Assembly (NCBI GenBank): GCA_001465935.1
Contig: LNKV01000024.1
Location: 248,001 to 312,000 of the forward strand
Source: Clarireedia homoeocarpa
Taxonomy: Eukaryota > Ascomycota > Leotiomycetes > Helotiales > Rutstroemiaceae
DNA length: 64,000 nt
Direction: 5' to 3'
Positions 46,314-59,328 of this stretch are shown here, one piece after another. Both the position numbers and the translations under genes were made by a program. Below the pieces are notes generated by a model that made no database searches, had not been told where the DNA came from, and saw nothing but the letters and a program-made list of their open reading frames with translations. The number at the start of each line of letters is the position of its first letter. The stretch's first letter is position 1.

Positions 46314-49300
46314 AGTGAAGTTGAATTCCCAAAGCTTGAAGGTTTGGTTCTTTTGGTTTCAACTAGAGCGAATGAGGTCAATTAAGGGAAGACGATAAAG
46401 GGTGGCGATGCCCGACCGCGATGGATGAAGACAATCTTTGCAAAAAGAAGGGGAGAGCTCCTTCATATACTTCCAATTCCTCCCACCTTCCCGCGCTTAT
46501 GGCAAACACAGCCATATTTACAGCATTTTCCACTGCTTGCCGCATTTGGGCTCGACCCGAGGATTACACAGAAATGCAATATCTTTCCGAGCATCTAATC
46601 CCCACAAACAAGAGTGGATACTCCGGAGAGCTATACTATGCCACGCGTTGTTTCACTGATGATTGGCCATAACTGTATGGGGAGGATTTGGGGAAGCATG
46701 GCAGGCACGCGAGAATCTCCAATTTTCCAAACTTCTCTCTCTTCTTGACTGCGGGCATTCTCCTAGAGCTATATCGCTTCTTTGAAGCCTGTTCTCAATT
46801 GGGACTAAGCGTGCGTGACCATACTTCGTATTTAATGCTGACCTAAATCCGAAGATGAGACGATGCATCATGTGGCATGCCAAGGCTGCCAGACGAACTA
46901 CAGTGTGTTCATGGATGGCTCACCAAGCGGTCGGTGTAAGCACCAAAGGCTTGGCTGTTCACCGTTGAACTGGATCCGAAAAGCCCAAGCATCGTCAAGC
47001 ATTGCTTGGCCTTTACAATATTGACTAAGCGCAGTCCTAAATCAGAATTTTTCAACGACAAGTCTCAAGAACGACTGTATCATCCTACGACAATTGACTT
47101 GACCTAGAGAGTATCAACATCCCCGTCTTCACCCTCATCTCCACAATGGGGGCGCCCACTTGCATTTTGCGGGCGGTGGGCGAGGATTACTCCATAGCTA
47201 TTCGGCCCTTTCTCTCCACATGGAGTGATCTCAGAATTCCAACTTTGGAGTTGGGGTCCCCGAGGTAAGACTTACAATCCGAGACAGGTATCTAAGTGGA
47301 CGACGATGTGGACGTTCCTAAAAGGGAAAAAGGGAGGCATCCACCAGCAACGTGCCATCCTAGACACATATCCATTTTCAAGAAGTGAGAAACAATGCCG
47401 AAGCTCAACCGACCAACCAACTTTAACACAAACCCCGAAATGGAGATTGGGAGAAAACGGGGTTGGTGCCGATAACCGTCCCACCCGCTCTTACGCTCAA
47501 CTCACGATTCATCAGGTCAGCATTCATAAACGCAATTCGATTCAGGTAAATCCACAAAAGACGGGTCGATAGGAGTATATCCAGAATAAACAAATGCTTT
47601 AAAAAGCTTCACTGGGGAGTCATTTGAAGTATACTATCAAAAGCGGGTACGCGTCAGCTACAGTATGGGATATCGTATCCACCCTCACGTGTAATTTGGG
47701 TTAGTGAACCCTGGTACTGGAGCCTCCAGCTTGGAGATAGGTTGGAGGTGTCCCGGCAGTCTCGGCCGAGTTTCTATGTTTGGTCGGGTTTTGTATCGGG
47801 TGTATGGGATTTTCAAGTTCACAAGAAGGGGCGGTATCGTTCGATTGTTGTGTTGATATCAGATATCATGGCATGCCATGTCATTTCGCGAGACTTGACA
47901 TCACCAGTGTTATGACAGACCGTTCCTTGTTTCATGCAACTTGTCCCCGGATTATACATACATATTAGATCGCACCTAGACCATCTGGTGTAATGGAAAT
48001 CCGCTTCTGATCGCTCGACCACTTTTGCAGCTCTTCTCCACTCAGCCCACTAGATATGGGATGAGTACTGAAGAGTCTAGTGACGTTCACTGACTGCCCT
48101 TTCAAGTGGCTCCGCTGAATCAAGCCACTGCATCCCGTTCTTGTTTGATAAGTTAAATGCAGGTACATTCCGACCTTCCCGTTAGCTGACAAAGCGAGTC
48201 CTCACCACGATGAGAAAAATGACGTCGTGGAGAACCGTTTCAATACCACACACAGTGTGGGGTGAGTCGAGCAAGCGCCAGTCGCCCCTTTGTCTCACCC
48301 CCCAAGCAGACACTTCTAGGGCTTAGTCTACTTTATTCAAGCTATACCACGAATCGATACGTAGCTTTTAGCAAGCTGCCTCGAGACGGAAGTGACGATT
48401 GAAGTTTACCACTACAAGTAATGCGTGTGTGTGACGTCGCGAAGGCGAATGATGACGATTGAACTTTTGTTCTTTCATGCAGGGTTCTGGCTAGCTCTAA
48501 ATGCGACTAGCTTACCATAATACAGTATCTCCTTCATCACCCGTATGTATCCATCCTGCTTGCTACCCATTCGATTTTCCGTTCGCTACTCATCACCGTC
48601 GCTATCAGCTGACATCGACTCCTCGCCACTCTCCCTCGCTACCTGCATACGTACCATATCATGTATCTATCTATACATCTCTCTCTCTCTCTGTCTCTCT
48701 GTCTCTCTCTCTCTCCCTCTCTCCCTCGTGTCTACCCAAACATTTCAAATTACCACAACTCGCTCACTTTCGTAAATATTTCATAGTTCACACTTCATAC
48801 AAATTAACTAACCAGCCGCCTCAACTTACTCACCATCTCTCTCTACTTCCCATCATTCCCATCTCATATAAAGACAACATCATCACAAAAAAGTAGAACA
48901 CAAACATCTAATCAGACCCATATATTTTTATCATTTACAATCACTCTCCACCTCTATGCACCAATTATATATATCCATGTATCCTATCCATATACAGTAT
49001 ATAGATATAGACAAGCCATCCATTTTTTCGAATCCAAACAATTATTTAAACCCTCCTATTTTTCCTTTACCTCTGTGCTGTTTTACATGGAAAATTATAT
49101 GGACGTATAGTGTAATTGAACATCCCGCCTTATCTCATCTCGTGTCATCGCTCTCGCTCGCTCCGGGGTATCATCTAGTCGATTCATCAATCCATCATGT
49201 CGGTGTCTTCCCAGACTCTTGTCGAAAATCCACGCGTCAAATCGAACGAACACAAAAGCACTGTAGTAAGCGCGACGCAAAATTCTCAACTCGTCTCCCC

Positions 49301-49423
49301 CTTTTTATCATCATCTCCTCCAAATTGAGTAGTCTTCACCATTCCTTCCCCACCACTTTTCCACCTGCCATGCTTTCCTTTCCTCTCCTTTCTTTTAAGC
49401 AACACTTCACTTCACTTCTCCAT
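46314..49423. other. Long intergenic region
   Basis: 3.1 kb with no gene I can support. Frames at 46421-46672, 47225-47572 and 47965-48192 (minus) are short and without family features. The first ~900 bp upstream of the sugar transporter include several SYGGRG-like hexamers near 47133-47185 (CTCCAC, GCGGTGGG), as bound by the carbon repressor CreA, but they are too short to be convincing. From 48500 to 49420 the DNA is CT/AT-rich and likely 3' flank of the next gene. Confidence 0.45.
48678..48727. repeat. (CT)n-rich microsatellite
   Basis: About 50 bp of nearly pure CT dinucleotides with a few CTGT and CCCT interruptions. Confidence 0.85.
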
Positions 49424-51637
49424 TCAAACACTCTTCTCCCCCTCCCCTTCTCCCTCACTCCCCACAACAGCAGCGCCTCCCTCTCCTCTCTCCACATCCG
49501 GACCACGGGACATACTCTTCCTCTCCTTCCTCAACCTCTCCTGTTCCTCCAGCCCCACTTTCGTGATCTCGTGTTCTTTACTCAGAACCTGTTTGCCAAC
49601 CGCGAAGCTGATTAAGAAGCCTAGGCCTATGAAGGCGACGTACATGATCCACTATTTTCGATGTGTTAGTTACTTGGTTTTAAAGGTCACTTTTTCTTGA
49701 AGGGATGGAGGATAGAATTGATTTGGGGGTTGAGGGGTGAAGGGATTGAAACCGGAGGTTAATAGATAGAATAAGAAGAAGATGAATAGGGAAGAGAAAC
49801 CTACCATAATTCTCAAACTCCCCGAAAAAGCACTCCTCGCCACCTCCCTCTGTGCCGGCGGCAAAGCTGCCACAATCCCCACACTAGCTCCCGCACTCCC
49901 CCCACTCAACTGATCCGCAGCACTCTTCCCTAATGCCTGCACCAACGTGCCGTATCTCTTCTGCATCTCATTCTGAAACACCACGCTCCCCACCACGACA
50001 CTAATACTCGTGCTCAGATTCCTCGTGAAGCCAAACGTGGCCGTCGCGGTCGCGATATCACTTTTCTTCACGAGCGACTGCAGCGCGATAAGCGGGGCTT
50101 GGAAATTCGGTCCTACGCCGATGCCGGCAATGATTTCGTAGATGATAATTTTCGACCAGGTGCGGCTGCGGGGGAGATCGATGAACAGACCGAAGCCGAT
50201 GGCCATGACGATGAAACCGAAGTAGATTGGTGGGAGGTATTTACCTGTTTTCTTGATGAAGATACCGGTTGAGGCGGAGGTGAGCGAGAGGGAGAGAGCA
50301 AAGGGGAGGAGATAGACACCAGAAAGTAGCGGGGTCGCGCCGAGCACAGCTTGGAAGTACAAGGGGAGATAGTAAGAAGCGGCGATGAAGACGAAGCCGT
50401 GGCAGAAGCAGACGCCGAGCGCAGCGATGTTGGAGCCGTGTTTGAAGAGTCGGAGGGGCATCACGGGGTAGCGGGCGAATTTCCATTCGTTGAGCACGAA
50501 CAGGAAGGCGACGACGATGCCGAAGACGATGAGGCAGATAACAGTGGCGCTAGACCAGGGGAAGGTGACCCCGCCGAATTCGAGACCGAGGAGGACCATT
50601 AGGGTGCCGCCGACAATGAGGAGGGAGCCGATCCAGTCGACGGCTTTGAGACCGTCCCAGACGGGAGTTTTGGGGTTGTCGAGGTGAAGGAAGAAGAATA
50701 GAGCGATGGAGACGGTGCCGGTGACTGGTACTGTTTTTGGTTTGTCAGTTTATGATCTTTCAGGGCGGAAACAATTAGGGTAGGAAGGGATAGGGATGAT
50801 TGGAGAGAACGACGGATAATACTCACAGTTAATATAAAAACACCATCTCCAGCTAACTTTCTCCGTGAAAGCCCCTCCAAGCAACGGACCAATCGCACTA
50901 GCAAATGCCCACGTCATGCCAATCATTCCAAAATACTGGCCTCTCTTCCTCATACTAAACAAATCACTGATACAAATATTAACCAAAATAATCAGTCCCC
51001 CGCCACCAATTCCCTGAATCGCACGCGCCACAATCAACATGCCGATGTTAACGCTCACAGCCGCAATCAAGCTTCCAGTGAAGAATACCGCGGCCGCGAT
51101 CAGCAAAATCGGTTTGCGGCCCCAGATGTCGGAGAATTTACCCCAGATGGGCGTGCTGGCGGCGTTGGCGAGCAGATACGCGGATCCGATCCACGTGTAG
51201 CCGGCATTGGAGTGGAAGTGCTCGGAGATGGTAGGGAGTGCGGTCGTGATGATGGAGACGTCGAGGGCGGCGAGGAAGACGGATGCGCAGAGGGAGATCA
51301 TGATGATGACTGTTTGGAGGGCGGTACGGGAGGCTTCGGGGTCTTGCGATTGGTTCGCCGGAGGAGAAGAGGGAGCCGTTGCATTTTGGTCGTCGTTTGT
51401 GATGCTGGGGTTTTCTGAGGACGCGACTACAGATTCCTCTTCTTTGGGATTCAACTTTGGTGTGGATGGGGGGGACGTGGCGCCTTTTTCGTGCGTGCTC
51501 ACTACAGTGGATGCGCGCGAACTGGTTGGACCGGTGTGCTCCTCTGCAGGCTGACCTTCAACTGTTGTGCCCAGATCTGCACCTTGACCAGCAGCAGCGG
51601 CTAGTTCGCGCTCCTCAGCAACGTTTGTTGCCGGCAT
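49424..51637 (-). CDS. MFS multidrug/toxin exporter (DHA2, 14-TM type)
   Basis: A predicted plasma-membrane drug:proton antiporter. Model on the minus strand: exons 51637-50827, 50730-49805 and 49651-49424, 654 aa; introns of 96 and 153 bp keep phase. An upstream in-frame ATG exists at 51748, but the start MPATNVAEERELAAAAG is favoured because the N-terminus is then the usual Ser/Glu-rich cytosolic tail. Helix 1 carries FLAALDVSIITTALPTI (DHA2 motif D1), followed by motif A as GKFSDIWGRKPILL, and motif C-like AFASAIGPLLGG. Exons 2 and 3 supply TM6-14 with the long TM13-14 loop. The C-terminus is a charged tail. Substrate unknown; no biosynthetic cluster is next to it. Confidence 0.9.
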
Positions 51638-53082
51638 TGCGTTTGTTCTGTGCTGTTTTTTTCGCGTAGAAAATGGGGTGTTACTCCAGCGAGTATATTC
51701 TCCCTTCTCGGCTGTTGATGTCGTAAATGATAATACCATACAATCCAACCTCCTTCAATCTTCGTTCGTACTCAATGTATGACCCGTCCACTGCTTTCCG
51801 TGATGAGCAAAGCAATGTAGCGGGAAAATACAAAGAAGAAGCAGAAGAATAGAAGGAGGTGAAGAATTAAAGAAGTAAAAATAAAGTCATGAGCTAATGG
51901 AATCATGCAATAACTATCTATACGGTCAGTAACCCACCCATGTATCAAAACGGAGTGGAAAAAACCGTTCTCCAGCAGTTTTTCCCTTATTCCGCAATCC
52001 CAACCGCAAGTCATTCCCACGCAGGAAGATCAAAGAGGGGTCCCACTTCGTCATTGACCGTTGGAACTAGACCAAGAACACGGTACCGCTTGTATGCTTC
52101 CTGTGCATGTGATTGGTCGGATGGACAATGATGCCCACATTGTTATGCCAGAAAGGAGTCGAGAATTCGGCTTTTTTCCTCTTTTAGCCGGTGTTCGGGC
52201 GTTTGTAATTCCGTCCGGTCTAATCGTGCGCGTTGTTGATACATATCATATCGTTTACAATCTCCCCGGAGAGCAACAAGTACAAAGCATACGACGATCA
52301 CGCTGGATGGACTGGGGGGAAGGGTAGATTATTGCCTGCTGGCCCGTCAATGCGGCTGTCTGTGTGGTTGCGTTTCCCTTACGAAGCTCTTTCGCTCTTT
52401 CACAGGACAGCAATTAGCTCAACGCTTTTCACAGCCATTTCATTCTTCGGTCCCGAGTTCTCGGACTCGGAATTAAGGCGTAACTCCAGTTCTTGCCCCA
52501 AGCATGACTCGCATCATGCCTCCTGCCTCCTGCCTTCTGCCTTCTACACCATAGAAGCAACGCTTCTCTGCAAGCATCAGATCTCTGGCCCTCACAAACT
52601 CCACCATCATACCGCCCTTCTCAATCAGCATCTCGGACAACAATAAAGAGTAAAAAAATAAAACTACTGTAGTTAATTAAACCCCGAAACATTACCAAAC
52701 CCGCCAAGCCTCACCCCAGATCAAAAGGCTGACGAGATGTGAGGGGTTGAAGATCCACGCAAGAAACATAGGAGGGCGTTGTTAGGTTTAAGCACATACA
52801 TCCTGCGGCTAGCATGGCACCTAGTTCTAGCGGTTGGGGCTGATGGGATTAGGCGTAGCGTGTAGAGAATTCGTCAGAGCGGGATTAAGCATTGTAAACT
52901 AGAAATCTGTCTGAGCTGTTCCTCTCATCTCCCATCTATCTGTAGATCCAAAGTGAACCAAAAACCGGGTATCCCAAGCTTCGCGATGCCAATCCTTTGA
53001 TAATTTTCCATAAGCAGCTCCATTTTCATCATCATCATTTGCTTCATACCCATTAACATCATACAAGTTCTCTATCCATAAC
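51638..53082. other. Intergenic
   Basis: 1.4 kb without supported genes. The first ~300 bp should contain the exporter promoter; the rest shows only short overlapping frames. Confidence 0.45.
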
Positions 53083-54545
53083 CTACATTCTCAATACCCC
53101 TTTCCCATACACATCGCCCTCCTCCATCACATCCAACACCTCCTTCTCCGGCTTATGAATCCGCACCACCCACAAAAACCAATCCTCCAACACCAACAAA
53201 TTCAACAGCACATCATTTCCCCACCACGCCGCGCCACAAACCATACTTCCCGCCACTGCATCCAGGATAAAATGGTTTGCTGTCGCAATAATCGCGAGGA
53301 GGATGAGCGCCGGGTAGAATGTTCCAATCAAGATACAGAGGAGGCGTCTTCGATGCGGGATGCGGATGCGGATGCGGATATTGAGGATGGGGATGCGGAA
53401 GGTAGAGGTTGAGATGTGTGAGGGGTTGAGAGGGATCGTCATGATGGTGAGTCCTATTAGGAGGGAGTAGCCGAAGTGTAAAGAGGGCATGGCGGCAAAT
53501 TTATTGGTGAAGCGATTGTCGGTCCAGATGGATCCTTCGCCGCCGGGTCCGTGGACTGTGTCTACAAAACTGGGGGGGCTGTTAGTATGTCATCGATCTT
53601 TCAAGATACCCAGAAATTGGAGAAGTGCGGGAGGAGATACTCACCCAAAACTCCTTGCCTTCCTACCCATCTCGGTATCCGAATTATCAGCCGACAAAAG
53701 TCGCGGCGGCATACAAGGCCACAGTGTAAAAATAACAAAAGCCAATAGGTTGCAAAACGCCATAGTTCTCCGTCTCGACTCATATAATCTCGGACCAGCC
53801 GGCGAGCCTTTCACCTCTCCAATATCCTTGTCCTGCTGCCTAGCATCGAGACGATTGCGAGTATTGGTGTAGTAGAAAAGCCAAACAAGGAATGCGATGG
53901 AGCCGGGAATGTGAATGAAGGAATAAATGCGGTTGATCCATGTCATGAGAAATGGGTTTTGCATAAAATATTTCTGGACGTGCAGTTCGAAGAAAATGTG
54001 AAGCTTTTGCTCCAAGGCAATTACTTGCAGAGCATGCTTTTCGGCAGCGACGACAGTACTTTCGACAATGAGAACGGCGCTTGCGGCGCGACCGAGCTGG
54101 TAGACCTGCGAAAGAATAATTAGCCTACAGCGGGATACAATCAAGTTAAGTGATAGAGGCCCACCCAATATATCAAAGCCCAATACCAGCATTCCACCAA
54201 GAATGGGAATTTCTCCAAAAGTCGGCTCAAAACATATCCTCTAAAGCGTCTAGTATTTGGCGTCGTAACCTCCGTTTTCATGCCCCAGATACCCAGCTCC
54301 CGTTTATGCCACTTGGGTTCGACATGCGCGAGAAGAGAAGGCGAAGTAGATCTAGGAGAAGATACATCCAACCCCTCACCAATCAACTCTTCGGTCTCGG
54401 CAGGATGAAGGTCCTGCTCGGAAAACCTCCTCACATCAATTGGACGTCTTCGTCGACCAGGCGCGAAATCTCGATTTATCCATGTCCCACCAAAGAGAAG
54501 GAAGATAACCACCAGAGGTTCTGCTATCGCGCCTATTCCGCCCAT
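53083..54545 (-). CDS. PAP2-superfamily membrane enzyme (IPC-synthase/AUR1-like)
   Basis: A polytopic membrane protein of the phosphatidic-acid-phosphatase-2 fold, in the branch that includes inositol-phosphorylceramide synthase. The reaction may be lipid phosphate hydrolysis or head-group transfer. Model on the minus strand: exons 54545-54165, 54105-53645 and 53569-53083, 442 aa; introns of 59 and 75 bp keep phase. Exon 1 starts MGGIGAIAEPL and holds one membrane helix and a charged loop. Exon 2 has several helices and LWPCMPPRLL (C1-like region). Exon 3 has FAAMPSLHFGYSL (C2, with His) and ATANHFILDAVAG (C3, with His and Asp), the expected active-site residues. Similar proteins are common, uncharacterised, in filamentous fungi. 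Confidence 0.85.
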
Positions 54546-56832
54546 GGCCGCTAAAAAGGCTTTCAAAGAGTTACGGAGGATGTGGGTAGAGAAATGTCAC
54601 TGGGTATGTCACTCTACTCTACTGTGTGGGCTATCGGCCATTTTAAACAACGTTTAGTGGGAGGCAGGGTAGCAGGTAAGCTCGATGCTGGCTAATAGCA
54701 CGAGAGCTGGGAGCCCAGACCTCGGGTAGCTACGTCAAAGTTTGTAAAAGACGTTTGCCGGTAGTTCCGGTGGTGTGATGCATATGATATAAAAGCTGTG
54801 CCCCACCAGTGCGTGAGTATTTGGGTCGACAAGGTGATGGAATGGAACGTGAGATGGCGGAAAAAGAGAAGAGGTAGATGAAAGCTCGACGCCGGGTCGA
54901 GCTTTCTAATTATGTAACGAAAGGCACACGATAGCTATCTGTAGAATCCGAAGACTCTGTTGTCTTCGTCAGCATCACCATAAGAAAATTCCAGCTCGCG
55001 CCCTACAGGGTGGAACTGCATGGTCGTGTGCCTCATTTTCTTAGGTCCAAGACTAATAAGACTAAGCACCAACCGGCCAAGAAAAACGGCATGATGTAAA
55101 TGCCATGTTCTTGGCCCAATTGCGTACCAGGTTCTTTGTCAGACCAACTCACGAGCAGCATAGCGAATCAGGTCGACATATCCGCGCTCTTAATAATTCA
55201 AGCCGGTACGCCGGCAACTAGATGAGGAAGGCTTATCGATAGTGGAGGGGCCAATTGAGGGCAACCACGGGTTCTAGGAATATCTTTTCCTTTCGAGTAA
55301 CTTGGACGCTGAAGTGAAGTGTGGTAAATGATGGTCTGTTGATAGTCTGTTGATAGTCTGTTGATAGTCTGTTGATAGTCTGTTGATAGTCTGTTGATAG
55401 TCTGTGAATAGTCGATGCAAAGTGTGATTTCGCCGTTTTGGCAAACGTCACTGAAAAAAACAAGTACTGGACGAGTGCTGTCGTGTGTCGTGTGTCCGGT
55501 GTCGTGTGTCGTGTGACGTTTACTTCGCTTCGCCCTCGGACTTTTGAAGTCGCGGCGATAACCCGCAGGCAACATCAGAAGTCCGCTTGCTTACGAAGTA
55601 TGCTAATCATGCTGTGCAGTGCAGGACAGTACAGTACAGTACACACAAGAAATCTCTCTCGTACTTTGCGTGGAACAGGTTGCACGGACTCGACAGAGTA
55701 CTATGTACAAAGTAGCGCAAACACTTACATAGTATCAAGCAACTCAATCCAAGGCTAAGTTACTTGAAAAGTAAGTCTTTTCACCAAGAAATTCTTCTCT
55801 TCAGCCACGTTTTCTCATACTGCTTCGTAAACTCAAAGCCTTAACTCAAAGCCTTTCCTCAAAACTGTTTTTTTTGTTGCACATCTCAGCAATCAGAGCG
55901 TGGCTTTCACGTTTTTGCCATGATTTATATGGCAATCCCGCGGTCCACATCCAAACTCACTAAAAAGTATGGTAAACAAAGACTTTTTCCAAGCTCCGGA
56001 GACAAGCCCCGAGATTATACTAACCCTCCACCCACCAATCTGCCCTCGCTGCCATAGGTTGAATCAAATGATTGTCAGCAAAAATGCTTCTCCCAGTTAA
56101 AATCTCCGAGGTTGGTAAAATTTTAAATTCCTAGACTTGCAACAAACATGAGATGTGCAAAATTGTGAAATTTTTCAAACGAGAGAATAAGAAGTGAGCG
56201 GCTGATTGGTCAGCGTGAGTCCGGAGCTCTCGGACCTTTGGAAGAGGAGGACGTATTCAAACAGGGCGGGATTAGCCGTTGTTTGCAGATGTTCGATGGG
56301 CAACAAATGCTTTCGTGAAGAGTTGGACTGTGGTGATTGGATGTAGCATGTCGCATAGATCGCATGATTGGTCAGGTTGTCTAGACCGGTTGTTTAGGCT
56401 GCGAATGATGGCATGGAAAGTGCAACCTATCACGACATGCAACAATTCGTGCCAACGACAGTGATTGGAGAGTGTGTGACACAAGCCTGCGACTGTGACT
56501 GTTTTGAGAGGGGCAGCTGGAGGCCCCATCTTCTTCGCCCTTTTTGAGATAAGCAACAAAGTATGCAGGTTGATGTTTCGGACATATGATTCGTTGCAAT
56601 TGTAGCAGAAGATCACGATCTCGGTGAACGTGCATAGTCAATCATACCACAGTCTGCACTGAGAGAATATCAGCCCATCGACATTCCTTACACATACCGA
56701 AAGGGGCACACTCTCGCGTAGGCGTGCGTCGACTAGTTTACCTGTTCGTTCTATCTATCACAGAGTCTTATTGATATCCACGCAAAGTTAGATATCATTA
56801 TATATACTGGATTATCAAAACTGGGGTTTCAC
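54546..56832. other. Long intergenic region
   Basis: 2.3 kb with no supported protein gene. It includes the 11-bp tandem array at 55335-55411, a GTCGTGTGTC repeat (55480-55520) and an AGTAC repeat (55620-55645). Confidence 0.5.
55335..55411. repeat. 11-bp minisatellite (TCTGTTGATAG)n
   Basis: Six perfect copies of TCTGTTGATAG and a degenerate seventh. The period is not a multiple of 3 and the minus strand reads it in all frames without a stop (Gln/Ile/Asn/Arg/Leu/Ser/Thr/Asp/Tyr), so the open frames here are repeat artefacts. Confidence 0.95.
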
Positions 56833-56904
56833 GGTTCTATGGTGTAATGGTCAGCACGTCGGATTCTGATTCCGGAGATATTGGTTCGATTCCTATTAGA
56901 ACCT
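56833..56904 (+). tRNA. tRNA-Gln (anticodon CTG)
   Basis: The acceptor stem GGTTCTA pairs perfectly with TAGAACC, discriminator T at 56904. The D arm contains TGGTGTAATGGTCAGCA. The anticodon stem CGGA/TCCG closes the loop TTCTGAT with anticodon CTG, reading CAG glutamine codons. The T arm is ATTGG/CCTAT around TTCGATT, with one T-T mismatch in the middle of the stem. There is no intron. The mismatch leaves some doubt whether this copy is active. Confidence 0.82.
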
Positions 56905-57397
56905 TCGCACTAGAAGGTTCTTTCTGAAACTCAGTTCAATTCTGAGTGGTAGAATTTTTTTTGCTGTTATGGTGGAAATAGTAGGGATGTCAGGCTGAAG
57001 GGAGCCTTGACATATTTTATTTCTTCCTGGGGATGTGATGTCAAACAGATGACTGTCCGGCCCTTGGTCGGCTCAAATTTCGTAAATGTTGCGATTTGAT
57101 TTTGAATGGGGCAATAAAATAGTAGGGTCTTAATTCTTTCCTTTTGGTTCTTAATCAAAACATCAGAGCAAAAGTTATGCTCGCGATTATCGAACTCTGT
57201 AAACATGATCCCGTCATTCCATAACCAATACTCAAAGCTCCAACCATTGATAATCGAGTCACACCCAGTGAGACACTTATAGTTATTGTATCTTCCCAAA
57301 AGGATTTCCCCCAACCCATCACCCTTTCCTCTCAATCAATCCACCCATTCGACACCATCAAGGCATTGTGAATAAATATGTACAAGAATAAACCACT
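56905..57397. other. Intergenic
   Basis: About 490 bp; the only sizeable frame (56967-57335, minus) has no recognisable features. A T-rich run downstream of the tRNA (TTTTTTTT at 56956) could be a Pol III terminator. Confidence 0.4.
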
Positions 57398-58043
57398 CTA
57401 GCTGGTACCATCAAATGGAACAGCAGTGGAAGCTTGACCCGCAGCAGCAGTATCAAGCTTAATATTATTAGCCAACTTAGTCTGCTCAGCTGCCAAATCA
57501 GAATCATCTCCACCCTGGGCAGCTTCAACCTGGATACCAAGAACCTCAGCGGTGAGTTTGAGGACCTTGTTCTTTATTTTACCATTCTGAGAGATCCAGT
57601 TAGTCGTGGACGGTTTAAATCATAAGATGTGGGGGAAAGCTTGCCTGAAGAGCAGTAGCGGCGTCACCACTGGCAGCTTCAACTGCGGGATTGAAGGCTT
57701 TCACCTCGGCATCTTCAGCAACATCATGAATACCCTTGATAATCTTGAGATCAGCAGCGGAGACTGCGGCGAGGTTGTTCTTGTCGATAGCAGAGAAGAG
57801 AGCATTAGCTTCATCTTGGGCGGTACCGGCGGTTCCACCAGAGATTTGGAAGTCGTTGTAAGCTGCGGAACTGAGGACACTTCCGCCAGTTGCTGCCGCG
57901 GCAGTGGAGGTGGAAGCTGCAGCTGCAGCGGTGGCGCTAGCAACTGCGGACGATGCTGAGGATGAGGCCGCGTCCTTCTTCTTAGGAAGAGGGGAGGCGG
58001 AAGCGACGGTGAGCAGAAGAACGAAGGCTGCTGAGAAACGCAT
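57398..58043 (-). CDS. Small secreted alanine-rich protein
   Basis: Model on the minus strand: exons 58043-57645 and 57586-57398, 195 aa. The intron uses a GC donor (CAG|GCAAGC) and a CTCTCAG acceptor and keeps phase 0; no GT donor gives a better join. A signal peptide is clear (MRFSAAFVLLLTVASA), followed by a possible dibasic/Lys processing site (PLPKKKD). An Ala/Ser/Thr run (~30 residues) comes next, then a helical Ala/Asp-rich body. This looks like the small alanine-rich secreted proteins that fungi carry in several copies, function unknown. No cysteines are seen, so it is not a typical disulfide-rich effector. Confidence 0.78.
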
Positions 58044-59328
58044 GTTGGCTGTTGGTTGAAAGATTGGAAGGATGAGATCCGGTTAGTATGGCACAGTGGA
58101 TTGGCGTATGAGATTCGTTGATATGAAATAATTTTATTAACAGTTTTAAGACAGCACAGCTGTGTAAGAATGCAAAGAATGTAAGGAGATCGATTGATTC
58201 GAAAGAACGATTGTGTTTATGATAATGAAAATGAATTATAACAAGAACATATGCTGATCTTATATACCTCTCCGATTATGATGAGATACCAACAGATTTG
58301 GGTTCGAGGTCGATGTAACGCCCTTCGTCCTTACTCACAAATTGGAGCTTGGCGTATACCCTCATGCTCAGGCCATCGTATCCTCACGGACGAAGGCGTC
58401 AACTAAGGAAAACAACGGGGAATGAGACGCCAAGCCACCCCATTCGTCGACATGCAGTAGGAAAATCTGATATCTTCAAACCTCACCAGAAAGCGCTTGT
58501 TATCCATGAGATTGGATCTAAGATAATCCATAATCACCCCAGTTCTGGCTGAATATGGAGTTGTAAGCGAGAATTCAAGTTCATCGCAGGAGATTTGATG
58601 CATTGATAGGTGGAAAAAATCATAATTTCCACGCCCGAAAAGCATTGCGCTGAGATCCGTCCCAGCTAATTTGCTTGCGTTTGCACGGTTTTGCCGGGTT
58701 TCGAACATGAGATGAAGTTGTGAAAACTGGGACAAAGGGGCCGGATGTGTGGTATCTAGCCGCAGCCATAACCGACTTTCGGTGTTTCAGACCAGGAAGC
58801 GAAGGTTTTCGAAACCGAGAAAAGCATTTTCAATGGAGGGAAATGTGATCATCATCTGAGGCAGAAAGTAATCATCCTGATGTTGTATCAGAAAAGGATG
58901 ATCTACCTGTGAACGACATCCTCTGATGTGAAAGTGGACGCCCTTGGCAGATGTTCCTTATGGAGGGTAGTTCATTAATTGCTTGCACGTTACCTATTTC
59001 CGGATCAGATAAGGGATCTACGCCCGAATTCATAGTGGTGTAGGGAAGGTGAACGAGAGTGTGTAATAATAGAGGGATGCTCACATGGACCTTGTCAGCA
59101 TAAGTTGGTAGAGTGTGAGGTGTTGAGGAGCTCTCGTGAAACGTGCTGAGATGATCGTAGCCAGTAGCAAGCAGTTCTCACCGGCGAGGGAATTCTCTTT
59201 TAGACAAAATCTGCTATTGGATCTCTACCAGTAGCCAGTAGGTATATTTTTTGCAAGGCCTAATTAATCAATGACATCTGATTGTGCAAAGGGCGAACCG
59301 TATAAGTTGACGACCGAGACAACCCCGC
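58044..59328. other. Intergenic
   Basis: 1.3 kb with no supported gene; short frames on the minus strand at 58403-58735 and 58872-59084 have no family features. Confidence 0.45.

Noticed and set aside
46421..47572. Plus-strand frames upstream of the sugar transporter
   Set aside because: No domain, no splice continuity and composition like intergenic DNA.
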